Source: Chitinophaga hostae
GTDB taxonomy: Bacteria > Bacteroidota > Bacteroidia > Chitinophagales > Chitinophagaceae
Assembly: GCF_018224885.1 (NCBI RefSeq)
Contig: NZ_JAGTXB010000009.1
Span: 186,001-250,000 of the forward strand
Direction: 5' to 3'
DNA length: 64,000 bases
Shown: piece by piece, positions 16,530 to 23,134 of the stretch
Layout of the letters: every line of letters starts with the position of its first letter
Numbering within the stretch: position 1 is the stretch's first letter
Translations under genes and position numbers: made by a program
The notes under the pieces: model-generated
Seen by the model: only the letters and a program-made list of their open reading frames with translations
Told to the model about the DNA's origin: nothing
The model's database searches: none

Positions 16530-16658
16530 AAAGGGAAAGCAACATAGCCAAGATTAAAGCTAAAATACCTGCTACGCAGGGGGCCGTGAAATGATTGGAA
16601 TAGATCAGAACGGTTATGTATTTTAATAGAATCTGTTAGGCTATGTTGTTTTCCCTTT
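16530..16658. mobile_element. 129-bp nested palindromic element (MITE-like or structured RNA)
   Basis: Outer arms at 16531-16549 and 16639-16657 pair over 19 bases with one mismatch. Inside are further helices: AGATT with AATCT and AAAATAC with GTATTTT, a hairpin CCTGC-TAC-GCAGG (16568-16580), and CCGT-ACGG enclosing TGAT-ATCA (16584-16613). Direct repeats CTTAA flank it at 16526-16530 and 16659-16663, as for an insertion. It is either a small non-autonomous element inserted in the transposon or a multi-branched RNA; the sequence does not decide which. Confidence 0.5.
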
Positions 16659-16725
16659 CTTAATTGATTCAAAAGAATACTACTTTTATTAAATAATTCC
16701 TAAATATCAAAATAGTGGCCTATTC

Positions 16726-16741
16726 AAACTGAGACACTACC
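16726..16741 (-). repeat. right terminal inverted repeat of transposon
   Basis: Reverse complement of the left end, 16 of 16 bases; two more matches follow after one mismatch. Confidence 0.9.
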
Positions 16742-16749
16742 GCTTTTCG
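16742..16749. repeat. 8-bp target site duplication, right copy
   Basis: GCTTTTCG, identical to 10851-10858, directly after the right inverted end. Confidence 0.88.
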
Positions 16750-16930
16750 CTGCTAGCTTAAGTGTACATTTTGTTAATATAACATTAACAACCAGCAGAA
16801 AATGTAATATCAATCGCTGAAAAACCAGGCAGGCAAAGCACAGAGCGAACCCAATGTCAGCAAAACGTCTAACAAAACCCTGACAATTAACCCACCCCAA
16901 AATCGACCCAACAAAACAGTCCCTCCCTCC

Positions 16931-16966
16931 GCTTGCTAAAAGCTAAAAGCTAACAGCTAACCGCTA
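16931..16966. repeat. family-B GCTAAAAGC word array, copy B1
   Basis: Six close copies of a 6-8 base word (GCTAAAA, GCTAACA, GCTAACC) in one orientation. The last word includes the TAG stop codon of dprA on the other strand. No inverted partner arm nearby. Confidence 0.65.
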
Positions 16967-18070
16967 AACCAATTCATATAACTGCCCCGGCAAACTCCTC
17001 AGCACACTCTGCATTTCCAGGTTAAACACGGCCGTAGCCACCTGGCTGCCGGACAGCCGTGTTTGCAGGTACAATTCTTCCAGGTGCCGCCGCGATTTTT
17101 CCCGGAAAAGCGCCATAATCAGTTCTTCTTCAGCAGTCAATACCGGGAACAACCCGGTTTGCGCCACCGGCGCCGCTTCCGCGCCGTTTTTTTCCTGCCA
17201 GCCCATCAGCTCCAGCAAGTCGCCCGCTCCTGTGAGCAGTACAGCCTTGTTTTGCCTGATCAGGGCGTTGCAGCCGGCCGACTGGGGATCGTGTAACCGC
17301 CCCGGAATACACATCACATCCCGGTTGTAGCCATTTGCAAGGTCAGCTGTAATAAGAGAGCCACCCCGGTCACCACTTTCAATTACAATGGTGGCATCGC
17401 AGATGCCCGCCACAATCCGGTTGCGCTTGGGAAAGTTTTGCCTGTCAGGCTGGGTTTGACTGGTAAAATCCGTCAGGAGACCGCCCTGTTCCAGCATATC
17501 TGCTGCGATCTGCTTGTGTGCCGGCGGGTAAATTCGGTCGAGGCCATGTGCCAGTACGCCAATGGTGGGCGTTTGTGCTTTTAAGGCGGTTTTATGGGCG
17601 ATAATGTCGATGCCGTAAGCAAGACCACTCACAATCGTAATATTGGCCGCGGCAAGTTCCTTTACCAGCGTTTCGCATACCGACCGTCCGTAGGCGGTAG
17701 GGTGCCGCGTGCCCACGATGTTCACTATCCTGGCAGGATTAAGGGTAGTATTGCCTTTATAGTAGAGCATAGCTGGGCTGTCGTAGCAATGAAGCAGCCG
17801 TTGCGGATACGCAGGATCTGTACAGAATAACGGCTGAATCCTGTATTTTTCCATGAAAGCTATTTCTTCGGAAATCGGGCCGAAATCACGAAAGCTGCAA
17901 AGCGCGGCTGCTCTCACTGTACCCACTGTTTCTATTTTCTCCAGCGCATGTTTTTTGGCGCTGAATATATCTCCTGCACTGCCGAAATGTTCCAGCAGTT
18001 TTTTTACGATAACATCACCGATCAGGGGGATCCGGGTTAATGCAATCTGATACATTAATTCCTGGGGCAT
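16964..18070 (-). CDS. dprA: DNA-processing protein DprA
   Basis: 368 residues from the ATG at 18068-18070; an upstream in-frame extension exists but is not DprA-like. DprA loads RecA onto incoming single-stranded DNA during transformation. Visible are an N-terminal helix-hairpin-helix-like region (IPLIGDVIVKKLLEHFG), the Rossmann core with VGTRHPTAYGR, SGLAYGIDIIAH and FPKRNRIVAG, and a C-terminal winged-helix-like segment. It is divergent from the acid phosphatase gene. The stop codon lies within a repeated GCTAA array. Confidence 0.93.
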   Translation of the reverse strand: MPQELMYQIALTRIPLIGDVIVKKLLEHFGSAGDIFSAKKHALEKIETVGTVRAAALCSFRDFGPISEEIAFMEKYRIQPLFCTDPAYPQRLLHCYDSPAMLYYKGNTTLNPARIVNIVGTRHPTAYGRSVCETLVKELAAANITIVSGLAYGIDIIAHKTALKAQTPTIGVLAHGLDRIYPPAHKQIAADMLEQGGLLTDFTSQTQPDRQNFPKRNRIVAGICDATIVIESGDRGGSLITADLANGYNRDVMCIPGRLHDPQSAGCNALIRQNKAVLLTGAGDLLELMGWQEKNGAEAAPVAQTGLFPVLTAEEELIMALFREKSRRHLEELYLQTRLSGSQVATAVFNLEMQSVLRSLPGQLYELV

Positions 18071-18161
18071 AACAAACAATATTTCCGCATAATTTACAAT
18101 TTTCCTGCGGCACTTTTTGTGGCCCGCATGAATTATTTTTGCAGCCATTAACGGATAATTT

Positions 18162-18968
18162 ATGAAGATGAAAAGGATATTCACAGCAGCATTGATAATA
18201 GGTTTGTTTGCCTGTAAAACAACCCGCCCCGTGGCAGAAAAAAATACTGCTACCACGCTGATTCCCGGTGGTCCGGCCTGGGCCGCCTTGTGGCAACAGC
18301 AATCCGGCGAATATAAAGCACTGTGCCTGCAGGCCTATCAGCTGGCGGCATTACGACTCGATCAATACCTCGCCGCCAAAGGCAGTAAGCCACTGGCAGT
18401 GGTAACCGATATCGATGAAACGGTGTTGGATAACAGTCCTTACTCCGTACACCAGGCGTTGGCAGGCAAAGGGTATGATGACAAAAGCTGGATGGATTGG
18501 ACCGCTAAAGTGGCGGCAGATACGGTTCCCGGGGCGCCGTCCTTTTTTAAATACGCAGCCGCCAGGGGGGTAAAAGTATTTTATATCACCAACAGGGATG
18601 AGCGTGAAAGAGCTGTTACCCTGCAAAATTTACAGCGTTATCAGTTTCCCGATGCAGATGATCAGCACCTGTTCCTGAAAACAACCACTTCCGGCAAAGA
18701 ACCCCGCCGCCAGCAGGTATTGCAGCAATATGAGATCGTGATGCTTTTCGGTGATAACCTGGGCGATTTTGCTGCCATCTTCGATAAAAAGCCGGTCGGC
18801 GAAAGAAATGCCGCAGTGCTGCAATCTGCGGCCAGTTTCGGTAGCCGGTTCATCGTTTTGCCAAATCCGATGTATGGCGACTGGGAAGGAGCATTGTATA
18901 ATTTTCAGTATAAGCTGTCGGATCAGCAGAAAGATTCAATCATGAAAAGCAGACTACGTAATTACTAA
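18162..18968 (+). CDS. 5'-nucleotidase, lipoprotein e(P4)-type acid phosphatase
   Basis: 268 residues. A lipoprotein signal (MKMKRIFTAALIIGLFAC) places the lipidated Cys at 18. The HAD / class C acid phosphatase motif DIDETVLDN has Asp83 and Asp85; ITNRDERE and MLFGDNLGDF supply the later HAD motifs. Such enzymes dephosphorylate nucleotides (NMN, AMP) at the outer membrane for uptake. A TATTTTTG -7 box lies at 18134-18141, giving a leader of about 20 bases. A strong terminator follows. Confidence 0.9.
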   Translation: MKMKRIFTAALIIGLFACKTTRPVAEKNTATTLIPGGPAWAALWQQQSGEYKALCLQAYQLAALRLDQYLAAKGSKPLAVVTDIDETVLDNSPYSVHQALAGKGYDDKSWMDWTAKVAADTVPGAPSFFKYAAARGVKVFYITNRDERERAVTLQNLQRYQFPDADDQHLFLKTTTSGKEPRRQQVLQQYEIVMLFGDNLGDFAAIFDKKPVGERNAAVLQSAASFGSRFIVLPNPMYGDWEGALYNFQYKLSDQQKDSIMKSRLRNY

Positions 18969-18979
18969 ATAGAATCACC

Positions 18980-19013
18980 AAAAAAGGGAAGACCGCAAGT
19001 CTTCCCTTTTTTT
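18980..19013 (+). terminator. intrinsic terminator, bidirectional
   Basis: AAAAAGGGAAGAC pairs with GTCTTCCCTTTTT around CGCAA. It lies between convergent genes and has an A run on one side and a T run on the other, so it can serve both. Confidence 0.9.
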
Positions 19014-19049
19014 ATGTTGTTACTGTTACAATAATAGCTGCTTAAATAA

Positions 19050-20942
19050 CTATAGACTTACTATGCGGAATACAGTACGTCTGTTGGCTGCTTTCCCTTC
19101 TTCTGTATCGTTGGAAGCTACCGGGTCATTTTCTCCGTATCCCTTTGCAGTAAGGCGATTGGCCGCAATACCTTTTTCTGTCAGATAGCTCACCACCGAC
19201 TTCGCACGGTTTTGAGATAAGAGCTGATTATCCTTATCAGTACCCACATTATCCGTATACCCGGCGATCTCAATTTTTATAGCCGGATTATCCTGCAGCA
19301 GGTTTACCAGCTTATTGAGTTCTGTAACAGACTCCGGTTTCAGTGTATACTGTTTGCTGTCGAAGAATATATTATGCAATACGATGCTGGCATTGGCAGC
19401 AAGAGGTTGCAGTGGAATGTTTTTTTCAAACGGTACGCCCGGATTATGATCTTTCAGTGAAAAATTATCTGAATAAAAGAGATAACCTTTCCTGTTTACA
19501 TGCAGTGCATAATCTTTTCCCACCGGCAAAGGAGCAAGGTAGTCACCGTTATCATTTGTTTTAACGGTAGCAATATTATACCCGCCCTGCAGGTCTATTA
19601 CATCAATGCTGGTAGCCAACCGGGCATGCGTGGTGCTATCGTATACGTAGCCTTTCACATAGAGTGTTTGCAGCGGCCTTGCTTCCGGGTACAGTTCAAA
19701 CCTGTAGATGTCAAGACTGCCACGGGTATCTGAACGATCAGAGGCAAAATAGGCGGTTTTACCGTCTGCTTCCACTACGAGGGAGGCATCTTCATCGATG
19801 GTGTTGATCGGGTAACCCAAGTTGGTGGCAGGCCCCCAGCTGCCGTCCGGTTGTCGCCTGGAATAAAAGATATCCAGTCCGCCATAGCCGGGATGGCCGT
19901 TAGAGGCAAAGTAAAGCGTTTGTCCGTCGGCGTGAATAAAAGGGGTTGTTTCCCTGCCGGAGGTGTTAATATTGGGGCCAAGCCGTTGCGGAATGCTCCA
20001 TTGCCCGTTGGGCAAACGATTGGTTACAAATATATCTGCACCATTATCTGGTGTTTCACGTGCAAAATAAAGTGTTTGTTTATCGGTGCTGAGGCAGGGT
20101 TGTGATTCCCAGTCACGTGTGTTGACAGGTGATCCGAAATTTTTTGGTGGTGTCCAGCCCTGTGGTGTTTTTTCCGAGTAATACAGATCGCAGCTGCCTT
20201 TGCCTTCTGGAAATTCGCAGCCTGTGAATACCAGCATGGTACCATCTTGTGAAATGTTTTGTGCGCCTTCATTGAAAGAGGAGTTTACGGGTTCACCCAT
20301 GTTTTGTGCCGCTGACCATTTATTGTCATCGCCGCGGTACGTAATATAAAAGTCTTCATTGCGACCGTTTACCCGTCTGGTAAAAATCAATGTTTTGCTG
20401 TCAATGGTGAGGGACGGAAAGTATTCAGGATCTTTACTGTTGATAGGATCGCCCAGGTTTTCCGGGTGAAAGGGTACGGATTGGCGTTTGTTATTTACTG
20501 CAAATTCATAATTGGCTTTCAACTTTTCAGCGGCAGTGCTTTTTGATTTTATGGCAAGGTATTCATTGATTAACTGTAACGCGCCTACGAAGTTACCAGT
20601 GCCGGCCATTGCCCTGGAATAAGGAACCATTACAGGCCGGAGACCACTACTATCGAGTTGCTTTAATTTTTCGAAAGCAGTAATGGCAGCAGCGTAGTTT
20701 TTCAGTTCCACATAGCACAATCCTAATTGTCCGTACGCATCTGTAAAGTTGGGGGCAGCTTTGATGGCTTCCTGGAGAAACCCAATAGCGTTTTGCGTTT
20801 GGTACACTCTTACGGCATCTATAGCACGGTCGAAACTGGCTTTGGCCTTTTTAGGAGCGGTTTCATAGGTAACTGTCTGGGCCTGCATATGCAGCCAGCA
20901 GCCTGACAGGCAAACCAGTATTAACAGAACGGTTTTTTTCAT
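19050..20942 (-). CDS. PorE-like OmpA-family protein (TPR, propeller, CRD, OmpA)
   Basis: 630 residues from the ATG at 20940-20942; the frame runs further upstream but into a palindrome. Signal peptide MKKTVLLILVCLSGCWLHMQAQ. Domains in order: TPR repeats (about 30-150), WD40/PD40-type propeller blades (PEYFPSLTIDSKTLIF; GAQNISQDGTMLVF; ETTPFIHADGQTLYF) over about 165-415, a carboxypeptidase-regulatory-like domain (VKGYVYDSTTHARL) and a C-terminal OmpA peptidoglycan-binding domain (GYTDNVGTDKDNQLLSQNRA). This order matches PorE, a T9SS component in Porphyromonas gingivalis. Several paralogues usually exist, so the T9SS role is likely but not proven. Confidence 0.85.
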   Translation of the reverse strand: MKKTVLLILVCLSGCWLHMQAQTVTYETAPKKAKASFDRAIDAVRVYQTQNAIGFLQEAIKAAPNFTDAYGQLGLCYVELKNYAAAITAFEKLKQLDSSGLRPVMVPYSRAMAGTGNFVGALQLINEYLAIKSKSTAAEKLKANYEFAVNNKRQSVPFHPENLGDPINSKDPEYFPSLTIDSKTLIFTRRVNGRNEDFYITYRGDDNKWSAAQNMGEPVNSSFNEGAQNISQDGTMLVFTGCEFPEGKGSCDLYYSEKTPQGWTPPKNFGSPVNTRDWESQPCLSTDKQTLYFARETPDNGADIFVTNRLPNGQWSIPQRLGPNINTSGRETTPFIHADGQTLYFASNGHPGYGGLDIFYSRRQPDGSWGPATNLGYPINTIDEDASLVVEADGKTAYFASDRSDTRGSLDIYRFELYPEARPLQTLYVKGYVYDSTTHARLATSIDVIDLQGGYNIATVKTNDNGDYLAPLPVGKDYALHVNRKGYLFYSDNFSLKDHNPGVPFEKNIPLQPLAANASIVLHNIFFDSKQYTLKPESVTELNKLVNLLQDNPAIKIEIAGYTDNVGTDKDNQLLSQNRAKSVVSYLTEKGIAANRLTAKGYGENDPVASNDTEEGKAANRRTVFRIVSL

Positions 20943-20991
20943 AGAATGTATTCGTTCTCTAATTAACGAATTTCCTGCCAGAAATAGTGCA

Positions 20992-21185
20992 GCGGATTTT
21001 TTCTTGCCCAGGATTAAACTGATTTTGAGGATTTGCAAGATTTTTTTTCTTGTGATAAATTGATTTTAAAAGATTTGGGAAGATGAAAGCGGTTCGCTTC
21101 TATCTTCCCAAATCTTTTAAAATCAAAATAGAAAAATCCTGCAAATCCTCAAAATCAGTTTAATCCTGGGCAAGAAAAAATCCGC
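20992..21185. repeat. family-C long palindrome, copy C1
   Basis: 194 bp hairpin. The outer arms share about 46 identical bases starting GCGGATTTTTTCTTGCCC, followed by GATTAAACTGATTTTGAGG. Inner arms (TTGATTTTAAAAGATTTGGG and its complement) continue to a short GTT loop near 21092-21094. It ends one base before the queE stop codon. It shares words with C2 at 34562 but has its own arm sequence. Confidence 0.88.
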
Positions 21186-21186
21186 A

Positions 21187-21813
21187 TCAGGGAACGTTGA
21201 TGTATTTATGGATCTGCAGCGACATTGTCCACTGCGGGTGATCCTTGATATAATCTGTGATGAGCGGTGTCATTTCAGCGCTGCGTTCCCATTCGGGTTG
21301 CAGGTATAGTTTACAGTGTTTGCCGGCAAGTGCTGCATACTTTTCTGCCCAGGCAAAATCAGTTTTGTTGAAGATGACCACTTTGAGTTCATGCGCTGCT
21401 TTACAGATTTCCGGTAATGGCGCTTTGAATTTTTTGGGAGATAAAGTAATCCAGTCCCATTTTCCGCTAAGCGGGGAGGAGCCGGATGTTTCTATATGGG
21501 TTTGAAAGCCTTGCTTATGCAGTGATTTTGTCAATGCGTCCAGGTTATGGAGCAGTGGCTCTCCTCCCGTAACTACCGCAATGCGGCCCGGATGAGCAGC
21601 CGCTTCGGTGACGATTTCATTCACAGCTACCTGTGGGTGCCTGTCGGCATCCCAGCTATCTTTTACATCACACCATACGCAGCCAACATCGCAGCCGCCA
21701 AGTCTGATGAAATACGCAGCCCTGCCCTGATGGAAGCCCTCACCCTGTATAGTGTAAAAGCGTTCCATCAGCGGAAGCGTAATAGTATTAATATTTGTAG
21801 TTATTACAGACAT
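21187..21813 (-). CDS. queE: 7-carboxy-7-deazaguanine synthase
   Basis: A 208-residue radical SAM enzyme converting 6-carboxy-tetrahydropterin to 7-carboxy-7-deazaguanine in queuosine synthesis. The cluster motif is Cys41, Cys45, Cys48 (CDVGCVWC), preceded by FYTIQGEGFHQGR; TGGEPLLH is the SAM-contacting motif. Length and start are normal. The pathway connects to tgt (36128) in this window, which inserts a deazaguanine base into tRNA. Confidence 0.94.
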   Translation of the reverse strand: MSVITTNINTITLPLMERFYTIQGEGFHQGRAAYFIRLGGCDVGCVWCDVKDSWDADRHPQVAVNEIVTEAAAHPGRIAVVTGGEPLLHNLDALTKSLHKQGFQTHIETSGSSPLSGKWDWITLSPKKFKAPLPEICKAAHELKVVIFNKTDFAWAEKYAALAGKHCKLYLQPEWERSAEMTPLITDYIKDHPQWTMSLQIHKYINVP

Positions 21814-21843
21814 GATATATTTACAAAGATCCGCTTTTTGAAC

Positions 21844-21978
21844 GGAAAGCTAAAGGCTGAAAGCAAAAAGCAATATGTTTCTTCCATACTCACTCCTTCA
21901 AAAAAGCAAAAAACAAAAAAACGCTTATAACAACTTTCTCCCTTCGCTTGCTAAAAGCTGGTAGCTAACCGCTAACAA
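21844..21978. repeat. family-B word arrays, copy B2
   Basis: Two clusters of GCTAAA / GAAAGC / GCTAAC words (21844-21873 and 21946-21977) in the same orientation between queE and folD. No good palindrome forms here. The second cluster ends about six bases before the folD stop codon. Confidence 0.55.
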
Positions 21979-21983
21979 CTGGT

Positions 21984-22871
21984 TCAGTTCATACTTCCTT
22001 TCAGGCCAATGGTGGCGTGATAGGTGTTTTTAAGCAACGCCGCTATCGTCATCGGACCCACACCTCCCGGAACCGGGCTGATGTAGCTGCATTTCGGTGC
22101 TACTTCATCAAATTTCACATCTCCTTTCAGGCGGAAACCGCTTTTCTTGCTGGCATCTTCCACACGGTTAATGCCTACATCCACGATGACAGCACCTTCT
22201 TTTACCATATCCGCAGTCACAAAATCGGGTTTGCCGATAGCTGCGATAATGATGTCGGCCTCACGGCAGATCTCTGACAGGTTATGGGTATGCGAATGGG
22301 TGAGCGTAACAGTGCAATTGCCCGGGTTAGTGTTCCGGCTCAGTAAAATACTCATAGGAGTACCCACAATATGGCTGCGGCCAATGACCACGGCGTGTTT
22401 GCCTTTGGTAGGAATATTATAATGTTCCAGCAACAGCATAATGCCATAAGGCGTGGCCGGAATAAAAGCGGGTAAGCCGCTTACCATTTTACCCACATTC
22501 ATCGGATGAAAACCATCTACATCTTTACTGGGATCAATAGTGTTGATGACCAGTTCTTCGTTGATATGTTTTGGTAAAGGTAACTGAACAAGAATGCCAT
22601 CTACATCCGGATTTTCATTCAGCAGGGTGATCTGGTCCAGCAGATGTTTTTCGGAGATCTGTGCATCAAAGCGAAGCAGGGTAGAATTATACCCGCATTC
22701 AGCACATGATTTTACTTTGGATGCTACGTAGGTTTCACTTGCCGGATTGTTACCTACCAATATGGCTGCCAGGTGAGGGACTTTTTTACCGGCGGCCTTT
22801 AATTCAGCCACCTGAGCGGCCAATTGGGCTTTGATAGCCTCAGAAACTAGTTTACCGTCTAAAATTTGCAT
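21984..22871 (-). CDS. folD: bifunctional methylenetetrahydrofolate dehydrogenase / cyclohydrolase
   Basis: 295 residues from the ATG at 22869-22871; a TTG two codons upstream lies inside the promoter box, so ATG is preferred. FolD interconverts 5,10-methylene- and 10-formyl-tetrahydrofolate. Motifs: SETYVASKVKSCAECG (catalytic Lys in the YxxxK pattern), DGILVQLPLPKH, the Rossmann segment VVIGRSHIVGTPMSILL and PVPGGVGPMTIAALL near the C-terminus. Cytoplasmic dimer. The TACCTTTG promoter box ends only three bases before the ATG, which suggests a leaderless mRNA. Confidence 0.96.
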   Translation of the reverse strand: MQILDGKLVSEAIKAQLAAQVAELKAAGKKVPHLAAILVGNNPASETYVASKVKSCAECGYNSTLLRFDAQISEKHLLDQITLLNENPDVDGILVQLPLPKHINEELVINTIDPSKDVDGFHPMNVGKMVSGLPAFIPATPYGIMLLLEHYNIPTKGKHAVVIGRSHIVGTPMSILLSRNTNPGNCTVTLTHSHTHNLSEICREADIIIAAIGKPDFVTADMVKEGAVIVDVGINRVEDASKKSGFRLKGDVKFDEVAPKCSYISPVPGGVGPMTIAALLKNTYHATIGLKGSMN

Positions 22872-22874
22872 GTG

Positions 22875-22882
22875 CAAAGGTA
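22875..22882 (-). promoter_or_regulatory. folD -7 box, start-proximal
   Basis: The minus strand reads TACCTTTG, then CAC, then ATG. With the -7 box this close, transcription should begin at or within the start codon. Confidence 0.5.
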
Positions 22883-22988
22883 AGGAAAACCCGGATTTTC
22901 ATGGGGTAATTTCCTGACAGTGCCTGTTTCCCCATTTCAGGGACATCATAAAAAATTATATAATCATAGTTTCATAGTCCCCGCAAAA

Positions 22989-23010
22989 CAAGTTCCGGTA
23001 AAGGAACTTG
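22989..23010. terminator. hairpin downstream of pckA
   Basis: CAAGTTCC (22989-22996) pairs with GGAACTTG (23003-23010). On the minus strand it is followed by TTTTGCGG, a weak T run. Probable pckA terminator; a second small hairpin (CAGGC/GCCTG) lies nearby. Confidence 0.4.
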
Positions 23011-23134
23011 CTTTGCTCAGGCATTGCGCCTGCCAGGAACGTACGTATTGATCAGTGGAAATTATAAGGCAAAACTCAAATATAAAACTTCCTGCTAATG
23101 TGTATGGCGGAAGCATCAGATCACAGTACTTTTA

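Larger units (their letters stand above)
10859..16741. mobile_element. 5.88 kb cargo-carrying IS1-type transposon
   Basis: The ends are perfect 16-bp inverted repeats (GGTAGTGTCTCAGTTT) and the element is flanked by an exact 8-bp duplication, GCTTTTCG. Inside are one DDE transposase (15046-15885) and about a dozen cargo genes on both strands, several with their own terminators and promoters. The element is visibly richer in A+T than its flanks. It sits between guaB and dprA, an intergenic site. The perfect ends and duplication suggest a recent insertion. IS1 elements are normally under 1 kb to about 1.7 kb with no cargo, so this is a transporter-IS-like form. Confidence 0.9.

Noticed and set aside
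16508..16645. Integron attC-like site (GCCTAA... and GTTAGGC) near the right end of the transposon
   Set aside because: The short core words match loosely, but no integrase, no repeated sites between cargo genes and no cassette-like single orientation are present.
16931..16966. CRISPR-like array of GCTAAAAGC words
   Set aside because: Words are 6-8 bases without regular spacers, and no cas genes are nearby.
18071..18256. N-terminal extension of DprA
   Set aside because: The extra 62 residues do not resemble DprA and cover the divergent promoter space; ATG at 18070 gives a normal length.
20943..21038. N-terminal extension of the PorE-like protein
   Set aside because: It is encoded by the palindrome arm, lacks signal-peptide features, and an ATG followed by a good signal peptide occurs at 20942.
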